6,286 nucleotides of DNA from Piscirickettsiaceae bacterium (GTDB lineage Bacteria; Pseudomonadota; Gammaproteobacteria; PS1; Pseudothioglobaceae): assembly GCA_012963565.1 (NCBI GenBank), contig DTVJ01000167.1, forward strand, positions 1 through 6,286, read 5' to 3'. The position numbers and the translations under genes are program-made. Below are positions 1 to 6,273 of this stretch, piece by piece; position 1 is the stretch's first letter, and each line of letters begins with the position of its first letter. The notes beneath the pieces are model-generated. The model saw only the letters and a list, made by a program, of their open reading frames with translations, had not been told where the DNA came from and did no database searches.

Positions 1-329
1 GCATTAGGTGGTTGGTGATGAATGGGATCGGCTTTGAACTGATCAACAATTTTTTGTCCAATATCCTTGGCACTTCTACCTTGCCAGTCACCAAATCCTA
101 ACTCTTCAAATCCGTTAAATATTTGATAAGGCGTGTTTTGAGTACTTGATAAATGTTTGGCAAAATCAGCACAGCGTACTAATGGTGAAGTAGCAATAAA
201 ATCCCATTGTTTATTTTGAGTGGAATCTAACATCTGGTTCCAGCCTTTATCGGTTAAAGCATCATCTTGATTGCCACGATACAAACGACCCCCTTTGGGC
301 TCGCCGTGTCTAAGCAAGTCAAGAATCAT
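1..329 (-). CDS. Histidine phosphatase family protein, CobC-like (partial, 3' end outside window)
   Basis: I translated this frame by hand. It opens MILDLLRHGEP and stays open to base 1, giving 109 codons, about half of a typical protein of this family. Residues R7-H8-G9 form the RHG motif whose His is phosphorylated during catalysis. R52 in SPLVRC and E76 in the FEELGFGDWQG block match the phosphate-binding Arg and the acidic general-acid position of the family. The second catalytic His would lie beyond the window. The N-terminus (LLRHGEP, then RGNQDDALTDKGW) resembles the CobC-like group annotated in pseudomonads as alpha-ribazole phosphatase, the cobalamin lower-ligand enzyme. The superfamily is broad, so the substrate is not certain and I give no symbol. 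The ATG overlaps the gpsA stop in ATGA (329-326), pointing to translational coupling. No strong Shine-Dalgarno is visible. Confidence 0.88.
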   Translation of the reverse strand, partial: MILDLLRHGEPKGGRLYRGNQDDALTDKGWNQMLDSTQNKQWDFIATSPLVRCADFAKHLSSTQNTPYQIFNGFEELGFGDWQGRSAKDIGQKIVDQFKADPIHHQPPN

Positions 330-1303
330 TCGTCAATCTGCTCTCGTGCCATTAAGTGATTGACAGCTTCAGTAGGGGATGTTTGTCCTTGTGTAACTTG
401 ATAAACTTGCTCACAAATAGGCATCTCGACCTGACTTTTTTTAGCGATAGACAATACTAATTCTAAAGTATTTAAGCCTTCAACAGTTGCACCCACATTT
501 TTGAGGGCTTGTTCTACACTTTGATTATTAGCCAGTTCTTTACCAAAACGACGATTTCTAGATAGATCGTCTGAACAGGTGAGTACCAAATCACCCAAAC
601 CTGATAGACCGTTAAATGTTTGCTCGTTAGCCCCCAGACTTTTTCCAAGTCGGATTATTTCAGCTAGGCCTCGAGTGATGAGCGCTGCTTGCGTGTTGGC
701 GCCATATCCTAAGCCAGAGGCAATACCTGCAGCAATGGCGAGAATATTTTTAACTGAGCCGCCCACTTCAACACCGATAATATCATCATTAGTGTAGGCC
801 CTTAGTGTGTTGGTGTGTAGTGCTTTTGCCCAATAATCTCGAGTGTTCTTGTCTTTTGAAGCAACCGTCAGAGCCGTTGGTTTGTGAGTGGCAACCTCAA
901 AAGCAAAACTAGGACCAGAAACAACACAGCTAGGGTGATCTTTTAAAATCGACTCAAAACTTTCATGTAAAAAACATTGGTGATGGGTGTCAAAGCCCTT
1001 AGTGACCCAAGCAACAGGTTGCTCCGGCATAAGGAACGGTTTAATGGTATCCAGTGTTGTGGCAAAACCATAACTAGGCACAGCAATTAGTACACTTTCT
1101 GATTGTTTGATGAGTGATAAATCAAAAGTTAGTTCAACGTTGCCAGGATAATTGACAGATAAAGCTGGGTGTTTTGGTTTGAGCGTTTCAATTTCTTCTT
1201 GTGTAAATGTGTGCAAATAGATGGTGTCAAAATTATCTGATAAAGCAATAGACAGCGCACTACCCCAAGCACCTGCACCGATGATACTGAGATTTTTACT
1301 CAT
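326..1303 (-). CDS. gpsA: NAD(P)-dependent glycerol-3-phosphate dehydrogenase
   Basis: The enzyme reduces dihydroxyacetone phosphate to sn-glycerol 3-phosphate in the cytoplasm, supplying the backbone for phospholipids. The 325-residue product is close to the 339 of E. coli GpsA from memory. It begins with a Rossmann dinucleotide fold (GAGAWG, residues 9-14), followed by VTKGFD with K102 and the SGPSFA block at 129-134. The catalytic-lysine segment GGSVKNILAI contains K185. It is followed by GLGDL with D238 and the RNRRFG segment at 249-254, all hallmarks of the family. The ATG shares one base with the grxC stop (TAATG, 1305-1301). The upstream sequence has only a weak purine stretch, so expression probably depends on coupling to grxC. 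In E. coli secB lies between grxC and gpsA; it is absent here. Nothing suggests truncation or loss of function. Confidence 0.97.
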   Translation of the reverse strand: MSKNLSIIGAGAWGSALSIALSDNFDTIYLHTFTQEEIETLKPKHPALSVNYPGNVELTFDLSLIKQSESVLIAVPSYGFATTLDTIKPFLMPEQPVAWVTKGFDTHHQCFLHESFESILKDHPSCVVSGPSFAFEVATHKPTALTVASKDKNTRDYWAKALHTNTLRAYTNDDIIGVEVGGSVKNILAIAAGIASGLGYGANTQAALITRGLAEIIRLGKSLGANEQTFNGLSGLGDLVLTCSDDLSRNRRFGKELANNQSVEQALKNVGATVEGLNTLELVLSIAKKSQVEMPICEQVYQVTQGQTSPTEAVNHLMAREQIDE

Positions 1304-1554
1304 TATTGATTTAGGATTTCATCTAGTCTACCAGATTGATCTGCAGCCGATAAATCGTCAAACCCGCCTATATGTGTGCCATTAATGAATACTTGCGGCA
1401 CCGTGGTTCTACCAGTTTTTTCCACCACCTCATCCCAGTCATTTTGACTTTTGACATGTCTTTTTTGATAAGGGATACCTTTTCTTTCTAATAATTGATA
1501 AGCTCTTTGGCAAAAAGGGCATGAATCAGAACAATAAATAATATTTTTTTTCAT
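1303..1554 (-). CDS. grxC: Glutaredoxin 3 (GrxC)
   Basis: This is a small cytoplasmic dithiol glutaredoxin that reduces disulfides and glutathionylated proteins using glutathione. Its 83 residues equal the length of E. coli Grx3. The active site is CPFC (C12 and C15) at the start of the first helix, where E. coli has CPYC. The TVPQVFING segment places the cis-proline at P53, and GGFDD (63-67) forms the glutathione-binding turn. E. coli Grx3 has an additional Cys in that GGCDD turn; here it is Phe, while a different extra Cys occurs at C8, near the active site. The gene follows the rhodanese gene after 13 nt, without a good Shine-Dalgarno, and its TAA overlaps the gpsA ATG by one base. The rhodanese-grxC-gpsA context supports GrxC over other small thioredoxin-fold proteins. 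Confidence 0.94.
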   Translation of the reverse strand: MKKNIIYCSDSCPFCQRAYQLLERKGIPYQKRHVKSQNDWDEVVEKTGRTTVPQVFINGTHIGGFDDLSAADQSGRLDEILNQ

Positions 1555-1567
1555 GGTTGACCGTAGT

Positions 1568-1987
1568 TTATATTTTAATCGGCAAGTTGGCCTTTTTCCA
1601 TGCTTGGATACCGCCTTTTAGATTGTAAACTTGTTCAAAATTATTACGAGTTAATAGCCCTGCAATGTGCGATGAACGAGAACCACTACGACAATAAACT
1701 AGTACTTTTTTGCTATTATCAAGTGTATCTAATTTGTTTTTAACCTTGGAAAGTGGGATATGAACATCGTTAGCAATATGCCCAGCTTTTCTTTCTTTTG
1801 TTTCACGTACATCCAAAACAATCAAATCTTTTTCATCCATCAAAGAAATAGCACCATTGGCGTCAACCTCTTCATATTTTTTTAATTTATCAGCAACAAT
1901 ATTACCAATCAATAGGGCGATTAAGACCACTAAAGTGATGGTAGTAAAAATCTGTTCGTCATTCAATAAAAATTCAAGTATTTCCAT
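1568..1987 (-). CDS. yibN: Membrane-anchored rhodanese-like protein, YibN type
   Basis: The 139-residue protein has one predicted membrane helix (about residues 13-33, IFTTITLVVLIALLIGNIVA) followed by the basic KLKK. By the positive-inside rule this places the C-terminal rhodanese domain in the cytoplasm. The domain runs from about residue 42 to 137. It contains LDVRE (58-62), GHI (69-71) and the active-site loop CRSGSRS (99-105), with C99 as the persulfide-carrying nucleophile, then NLKGGIQAW (122-130). An intact Cys loop suggests an active sulfurtransferase, unlike degenerate rhodaneses, but the physiological acceptor is unknown. Length and layout match E. coli YibN (143 residues), which also lies directly upstream of grxC. 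The ATG shares a base with the trpG stop (TAATG). The symbol rests on architecture plus neighbourhood, so the family call is firmer than the name. Confidence 0.92.
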   Translation of the reverse strand: MEILEFLLNDEQIFTTITLVVLIALLIGNIVADKLKKYEEVDANGAISLMDEKDLIVLDVRETKERKAGHIANDVHIPLSKVKNKLDTLDNSKKVLVYCRSGSRSSHIAGLLTRNNFEQVYNLKGGIQAWKKANLPIKI

Positions 1988-2574
1988 TACAGCGCTTTTC
2001 CTTTTAAAAAGTTATCTAACATTTCATGACCTTCTTCAGTCAAAATCGATTCAGGGTGAAATTGTACCCCCTCAACCGCCAGTTCTTTGTGTCTAATACC
2101 CATAATTTCATCGATTTCACCTTGGTCATCCTCAGTCCAAGAAGTAATCTCAAAACAATCTGGCAGGCTAGATTGTTCAGCGACTAGTGAATGGTAGCGT
2201 GTGGCGTTTAAAGGATTTTTCAATTCAGTAAACACACCCTTATTGGTATGATGAACACTTGAGACCTTGCCATGCATGATTTTCTTAGCCCCAACAACGT
2301 TACCACCATACGCTTGTACCATTGCTTGAAATCCTAAACAAACTCCTAACATTGGAATCTTGCCAGAAAAGTGTTGAATGGCTTCAATAGAAATCCCTGC
2401 CTCGTTTGGTGTGCAAGGACCTGGGGAAATCACCAGAAATTCAGGTTTGAGTTGCTCAATTTCTTCAATGGAAATTTCATCGTTACGATGTACTTCAACT
2501 ACTTGACCTAACTCGCCAAAGTACTGCACTAGGTTATAGGTAAACGAATCGTAATTGTCAATCATTAATAACAT
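1987..2574 (-). CDS. trpG: Glutamine amidotransferase subunit of anthranilate / aminodeoxychorismate synthase (TrpG/PabA)
   Basis: This class I glutaminase releases ammonia from glutamine and passes it to a chorismate-binding partner: TrpE, giving anthranilate for tryptophan, or PabB, giving aminodeoxychorismate for folate. The 195-residue product starts MLLMIDNYDSFTYNLVQYFG, the Pseudomonas TrpG-type beginning, which supports the first ATG. SPGPCTPNEAG follows at 50-60, and the nucleophile C79 lies in GVCLGFQ. The VQFHPES block supplies H173 and E175 of the triad, and MHGK and RYHSL motifs are present. Residue 82 is Phe where TrpG and PabA usually have His. Neither trpE/trpDC nor pabB is adjacent, so the partner cannot be told; one subunit may serve both synthases, as in some bacteria. 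It starts 8 nt after cmoA and overlaps the rhodanese start by one base. Confidence 0.93.
   Translation of the reverse strand: MLLMIDNYDSFTYNLVQYFGELGQVVEVHRNDEISIEEIEQLKPEFLVISPGPCTPNEAGISIEAIQHFSGKIPMLGVCLGFQAMVQAYGGNVVGAKKIMHGKVSSVHHTNKGVFTELKNPLNATRYHSLVAEQSSLPDCFEITSWTEDDQGEIDEIMGIRHKELAVEGVQFHPESILTEEGHEMLDNFLKGKAL
1999..2002 (-). promoter_or_regulatory. Probable ribosome binding site of the rhodanese gene
   Basis: AGGA within AAAAGGAAAA on the minus strand lies 11 nt before the ATG at 1987, inside the last codons of trpG. The spacing is on the long side. The TAATG overlap also allows re-initiation by ribosomes finishing trpG. Confidence 0.5.
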
Positions 2575-2581
2575 AATGCAA

Positions 2582-2585
2582 CCTA
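2582..2585 (-). promoter_or_regulatory. Ribosome binding site of trpG overlapping the cmoA stop
   Basis: TAGG on the minus strand lies 7 nt before the trpG ATG at 2574, a standard spacing. Its first three bases are the cmoA TAG stop codon, so termination on cmoA puts ribosomes directly on the trpG initiation site. It supports the first ATG over the internal Met at codon 4. Confidence 0.6.
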
Positions 2586-3296
2586 TTTTACCGCTAAAAA
2601 GGACGCAAAGTTAAGACACTGAAAGTGGCAAAAGCTATGGCTGAACCCCGCTGTTTTAAATCTGTCTAAATGCGTTTGAGTATTATCAGTAATGAGCACA
2701 TTTTCTATTGATTGACGCTTGGCTGCAATCTCTAGTTCGCTATAACCATTGGCACGCTTAAAGTCTAAGTGAAGCTTGGTAGTTTCAACTTGCTTTTTCT
2801 CATTATCAAAATGTATTTTTTCTGAAATAATCAATACACCGCCCGGGTTCAAGCCTTCATAAATTTTATCAATCAGGGGTTGTCTTTGCTTAACTGGAAT
2901 AAATTGCAAGGTTAAGTTTAATACCACGATAGATGCATTTTCGAAACATATATCATTAATATCGACACAAATAACGTCAAAATTTGTTATTTTATCGATT
3001 AAATTTGCTTTGCATTTTTTAACCATATCAATAGAATTGTCAACGGCAATGATGTGATTATTTTGATGATTGTTATTCAGCCCCAAAGCCAAAGAGATGG
3101 CACCCGTTGATGCACCTAGGTCATAATAGTTAGTATTGTTTTGGCCATACGTTTTGACGATTAACCCTATCATCTCAATCATGGTTTGGTAACCAGGTAC
3201 TGAGCGTCTGACCATGTCATCAAACACATCAACGACTTGTGCATCAAAGGTAAAGTCAACTAAATCAATTTTGCTTGAGAATATATCATCACGCAT
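2583..3296 (-). CDS. cmoA: Carboxy-S-adenosyl-L-methionine synthase (CmoA)
   Basis: CmoA converts SAM and prephenate to carboxy-SAM, which CmoB uses to make the cmo5U wobble modification in tRNA. The 237-residue product follows E. coli CmoA (247) along its length. It has FTFD and RRSVPGYQTMI near the N-terminus, the SAM loop YYDLGASTGA (57-66), VDNSIDM (85-91), VLNLTLQF (125-132), GLNPGG (148-153) and DFKRANGYSELE (179-190). R194, in KRQSIENV, matches E. coli R199, which contacts the carboxy-SAM carboxylate. I chose the ATG at 3296 over an in-frame GTG at 3320: a GGAG sits 7 nt upstream and the protein then opens like E. coli CmoA. This leaves an 8-nt overlap with ubiC. No cmoB is in the window. 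Confidence 0.95.
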   Translation of the reverse strand: MRDDIFSSKIDLVDFTFDAQVVDVFDDMVRRSVPGYQTMIEMIGLIVKTYGQNNTNYYDLGASTGAISLALGLNNNHQNNHIIAVDNSIDMVKKCKANLIDKITNFDVICVDINDICFENASIVVLNLTLQFIPVKQRQPLIDKIYEGLNPGGVLIISEKIHFDNEKKQVETTKLHLDFKRANGYSELEIAAKRQSIENVLITDNTQTHLDRFKTAGFSHSFCHFQCLNFASFLAVK

Positions 3297-3759
3297 ACAA
3301 GCACTCCAGAAAGAATTCACTGACTAACAGCTTGGTAGTGCCGATGGTAAATACAGATCTCCTGCCCCAGATACTGCCTGTGTGTGTAATTTGTAACTCA
3401 CCACGGTGAACATCAGCATTGTTAAATAGTATTTCGCCCAAAGGTTTAGAGCCGATAGCAAGTAAATCAACAGTATCATCGGTCACTGGTATGACTGAGC
3501 GTGCAAACACCATCACTTGTTGATTGCCCAGTAACTCTACTTCTCTAATCACTGATTGACCACTAAAATTGAGTACGTCACTCTCATTAGCATGTGGATT
3601 TATTTGTGTTTGCGACAATACATTTACCGCAAAGTCATTAAATTTTTGTTTCAATTTAGCAGTTAATGATTGGTCATCATCAAGCCACACAAGTACTGCT
3701 TCAGGTACATTGCTTGCATCTGACAAATCTATCCAGGTTAAATCTTGCGTGTTAATCAT
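3289..3759 (-). CDS. ubiC: Chorismate--pyruvate lyase (UbiC)
   Basis: UbiC removes pyruvate from chorismate to give 4-hydroxybenzoate, the first committed step of ubiquinone synthesis, in the cytoplasm. The 156-residue product is slightly shorter than E. coli UbiC (165). Family blocks appear in order: WLDDDQSLT (25-33), VIREVEL (70-76), FARSVIPV (85-92), GSKPLGEILF (103-112), WGRRSVF (131-137) and LLVSEFFL (144-151). R72, L107 and E148 correspond to the E. coli R76, L114 and E155 ligand contacts, with matching spacing between the last two. The ATG lies 21 nt after the recG stop with no evident Shine-Dalgarno, so initiation may be weak. The usual partner ubiA is not adjacent; cmoA overlaps the 3' end instead. 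Overall similarity is modest, but the motif set makes the assignment fairly secure. Confidence 0.9.
   Translation of the reverse strand: MINTQDLTWIDLSDASNVPEAVLVWLDDDQSLTAKLKQKFNDFAVNVLSQTQINPHANESDVLNFSGQSVIREVELLGNQQVMVFARSVIPVTDDTVDLLAIGSKPLGEILFNNADVHRGELQITHTGSIWGRRSVFTIGTTKLLVSEFFLECLYA
3304..3307 (-). promoter_or_regulatory. Ribosome binding site that decides the cmoA start
   Basis: GGAG on the minus strand (within CTGGAGTGCTTGTATG) lies 7 nt before the ATG at 3296, inside the ubiC coding sequence. It is the best Shine-Dalgarno seen in the window. It argues against the GTG at 3320, which would place this site within the cmoA coding region. Confidence 0.75.
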
Positions 3760-3780
3760 AAGAGCGTTATTTTACGTGCC

Positions 3781-5847
3781 TCAAGTATTGGCGTATTGTG
3801 TTTTGTCTTCAGTAATCCAGCGTGTAATAAGCATTTGTTGTTTATCTTCACCAAGTTGTAAAAATTTTTCCGAATAAAAATGCACCTGTTTGAGTAAATA
3901 ACCATCGCGCACAATGTTGGCAATTTTCATACTTGCAATACCCGTTTGTTGTGTGCCTAAAATCTCACCTGGACCGCGAAGCTCTAAATCTTTATTCGCA
4001 ATGACAAAACCATCATTACTCTGTCTAAGAATATCAAGTCGCTCGGTCGCATTCGCACTTAGTGGCGCTTGATACATCAAAATACAAATACTTGCATCTG
4101 CACCACGCCCTACACGACCACGTAATTGATGCAATTGTGCTAAGCCCAATCGTTCAGAGTTTTCAATCACCATTAGTGAAGCATTTGGTACATTCACACC
4201 CACTTCAATCACTGTGGTAGCGACCAATACATCAATCTGACCTTTGGAGAATTGATGCATAATCTCAGATTTTTCATCCTTATTCATCCTGCCATGAATT
4301 AGTACCACTGATAAATTTGGCAAACTTTCTTGTAAGTAATGATGCGTATTAGTTGCAGATTCGGCGCGCAAAGCTTCTGACTCTTCAATCAATGTACACA
4401 CCCAATACACTTGATTGCTTTCCTTGCAAACTTGCTGAATTTTTTGAACCACCTCATCTTTTCGCTCATTGCTAAGCGCAATAGTTTTGACCGGAGTTCT
4501 ACCTGGAGGTAGCTCGTCGATAATCGATGAATCAAGGTCTGCATAAGCACTCATGGTGAGTGAGCGTGGAATAGGCGTGGCGGTCATCACCAGCTGATGT
4601 GGCGTGTTTTGTGCTTTTTGAGTCAGTGAAAGTCTTTGATGTACACCAAATTTATGTTGTTCATCAATCACCACTAAACCCAATTTGTTAAAGTTAACGG
4701 ATTCTTGGAATAAGGCATGGGTGCCAATCACCACTTTTGCCTGTCCTGATTCAATCTTAGATAATTGTTCAGCTCGTTGCGTAGTATTTTGTGATCCGGT
4801 TAAAAAAGCAACTTCAACGCCTAGTGGTTCGAGATAATTTGAAAAACCATGTAAATGCTGGGTGGCTAATATTTCAGTGGGCGCCATAATAGCCGATTGA
4901 AATCCGTTTTCAATCGCTTGCAAACAAGCAAAAACAGACACAATAGTTTTGCCTGATCCAACATCACCTTGCAGTAATCTCAGCATAGGATGGGCAGAAC
5001 TTAAATCGGCGTTAATCTCATTAATACTACGTTGTTGAGCATCAGTTAATTTGAAGTTTAAAGTGTTTAATAGTTGATTAGATAAGTGTTTTTTTATTTC
5101 AAAAATATTGGAAATTTTGCTTTTACGTTCATTTTTAAGTTGCAAAAGGCTAAGTTGATGTGCGCAAAGCTCTTCAATGATGAGTCTTTGCTGTGAAATA
5201 TGCCTAAACTCGGCAATTTGTTCAATATTTTCACCTTCTTTTGGGTGGTGTAGTGTCTCCAAAGCTTGTTTAAGAGTTGGCATCGAATTTTTTGCCAAAT
5301 TTTCAAAATTATCAACTAAAGATGATTGTTTTAAGGTTTCTAAAGCGATATTAATCCATTTTTTGAGTTGTGCTTGATGGATATTAGATGTTAGTGGGTA
5401 AATAGGACTGAGAGTTGTTTCTAATAAATTAGCTTGACCTTTTGAGATCAATCGATACTCTGGATGGTGTATTTCTAAGCCTTCTCTACCGATCTTTACT
5501 TCACCAAAGCATTGAATAATATCGCCTCGAGTAAGTGCTTGTTTCTGATACTGATTAAAGTGAAAAAATCGTAATAATAAGGTGCGATTGTCCTCATCAG
5601 ACAAATAGCACAATAATTGTCTTTGTCGGGTCGACACTTCTTCAATGCGATCGATAGTGAGCTCAAACAATAACTCCTCACCTACTTGAGCTTGATTGAG
5701 TGGCGTCAGTTTTGTTTTGTTTTGGTATCGATTTGGCAGATGAAACAACAAGTGCTCTAGGTTATAAATGCCAATCGCATTGAGTTTATCTGCAGTTTTT
5801 TGGCCTAATCCGTTGAGAGAAATAATCGGATCAGATAGATCATGCAT
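3781..5847 (-). CDS. recG: ATP-dependent DNA helicase RecG
   Basis: RecG is a superfamily 2 double-stranded DNA translocase that remodels stalled replication forks, Holliday junctions and R-loops. The 688-residue product is close to E. coli RecG (693) and appears intact. The N-terminal wedge domain, an OB fold, covers roughly residues 1-150, including GLGQKTADKLNAIGI (13-27) and LLFHLPNRY (33-41). The helicase core has Walker A GDVGSGKT (294-301), a DEQH box (395-398), TATPIPRS (422-429), HGRMNKDE (518-525), TTVIEVGVNVPNA (544-556) and the arginine-finger motif QLRGRVGRG (574-582). The RecG-specific C-terminal region has LELRGPGEILGTQQTG (621-636), part of the TRG region that couples ATP hydrolysis to translocation. 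The ATG lies 18 nt after ridA; a weak GAAAG sits 12 nt upstream of it. ridA-recG next to spoT is a recurring gammaproteobacterial arrangement. Confidence 0.98.
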   Translation of the reverse strand: MHDLSDPIISLNGLGQKTADKLNAIGIYNLEHLLFHLPNRYQNKTKLTPLNQAQVGEELLFELTIDRIEEVSTRQRQLLCYLSDEDNRTLLLRFFHFNQYQKQALTRGDIIQCFGEVKIGREGLEIHHPEYRLISKGQANLLETTLSPIYPLTSNIHQAQLKKWINIALETLKQSSLVDNFENLAKNSMPTLKQALETLHHPKEGENIEQIAEFRHISQQRLIIEELCAHQLSLLQLKNERKSKISNIFEIKKHLSNQLLNTLNFKLTDAQQRSINEINADLSSAHPMLRLLQGDVGSGKTIVSVFACLQAIENGFQSAIMAPTEILATQHLHGFSNYLEPLGVEVAFLTGSQNTTQRAEQLSKIESGQAKVVIGTHALFQESVNFNKLGLVVIDEQHKFGVHQRLSLTQKAQNTPHQLVMTATPIPRSLTMSAYADLDSSIIDELPPGRTPVKTIALSNERKDEVVQKIQQVCKESNQVYWVCTLIEESEALRAESATNTHHYLQESLPNLSVVLIHGRMNKDEKSEIMHQFSKGQIDVLVATTVIEVGVNVPNASLMVIENSERLGLAQLHQLRGRVGRGADASICILMYQAPLSANATERLDILRQSNDGFVIANKDLELRGPGEILGTQQTGIASMKIANIVRDGYLLKQVHFYSEKFLQLGEDKQQMLITRWITEDKTQYANT

Positions 5848-5865
5848 TATATGTAAGTACTTTCT

Positions 5866-6273
5866 TTAGTAGGTGTAGTCACCTTCTTTAATAACCATGA
5901 CGCCATCCATCTCCACCATCGCCCCCTTAGGTAATTCGTTAATACCAACGGCTGCACGTGCAGGAAAAGGTTCGTCAAAATAGGTTGCCATAATCTCATT
6001 CACAACAGGGAAATTATTAAGATCTGTTAAATATACATTGAGTTTGACAATGTTATTCAAACTACCACCAGACTCTTTGCAGACAGCGGTCAAATTCTTA
6101 AACACTTGAATAATTTGTTCTGCAATATCACCCTCGATCATTTCCATCGTTTCCGGTACTAATGGAATCTGGCCAGATAGATAAATAGTAGAACCACCAG
6201 TCACACACACAGCTTGTGAATAGGTGCCAATGGCTTGCGGTGCTTTGTCAGTTGAAATAATGTGTTTTTGCAT
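5866..6273 (-). CDS. ridA: 2-iminobutanoate/2-iminopropanoate deaminase (RidA, YjgF/YER057c/UK114 family)
   Basis: RidA hydrolyses reactive imines and enamines released by PLP enzymes such as threonine dehydratase, protecting other PLP enzymes from damage. It is a cytoplasmic trimer in the family. The 135-residue product has the family blocks AIGTYSQAV (14-22), YLSGQIP (31-37), a VYLTDLNNF segment (80-88) and FPARAAVG (103-110), followed by LPKGAMVEMDG (114-124). The residues linked to deaminase activity in archetypal RidA are all present: Y18, G34, R106 and E121, matching Y17, G31, R105 and E120 of the enterobacterial proteins. This supports an active deaminase rather than one of the catalytically altered Rid subfamilies. 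The C-terminus is a few residues longer than in E. coli. Only 13 bases upstream of the ATG are visible and show no Shine-Dalgarno. The gene probably continues an operon from outside, with spoT a likely neighbour. Confidence 0.95.
   Translation of the reverse strand: MQKHIISTDKAPQAIGTYSQAVCVTGGSTIYLSGQIPLVPETMEMIEGDIAEQIIQVFKNLTAVCKESGGSLNNIVKLNVYLTDLNNFPVVNEIMATYFDEPFPARAAVGINELPKGAMVEMDGVMVIKEGDYTY

Noticed and set aside
579..797. Plus-strand open frame of 72 codons
   Set aside because: It lies wholly within gpsA in antisense, matches no known family and has no convincing start context.
1857..2096. Plus-strand open frame of 79 codons
   Set aside because: It is antisense across the rhodanese-trpG junction, both of which are well-supported genes; the frame is a by-product of AT-rich coding sequence.
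3297..3320. GTG-initiated N-terminal extension of cmoA
   Set aside because: The eight extra residues do not match CmoA N-termini, and the best ribosome binding site serves the internal ATG at 3296.
3569..3877. Plus-strand open frame of 102 codons
   Set aside because: It is antisense to ubiC and the recG 3' end; the translation is Ser/Cys-rich with no recognisable domain, typical of a shadow frame.
5094..5681. Three short frames inside recG (5094-5315 minus, 5177-5377 plus, 5496-5681 minus)
   Set aside because: All lie within the intact recG coding sequence in other frames and show no protein-family motifs.
5848..5865. Possible promoter or terminator between ridA and recG, and in the other gaps
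   Set aside because: The gaps are 8 to 21 nt, too short for a full promoter, and no GC-rich hairpin followed by a T-run was found in any of them.
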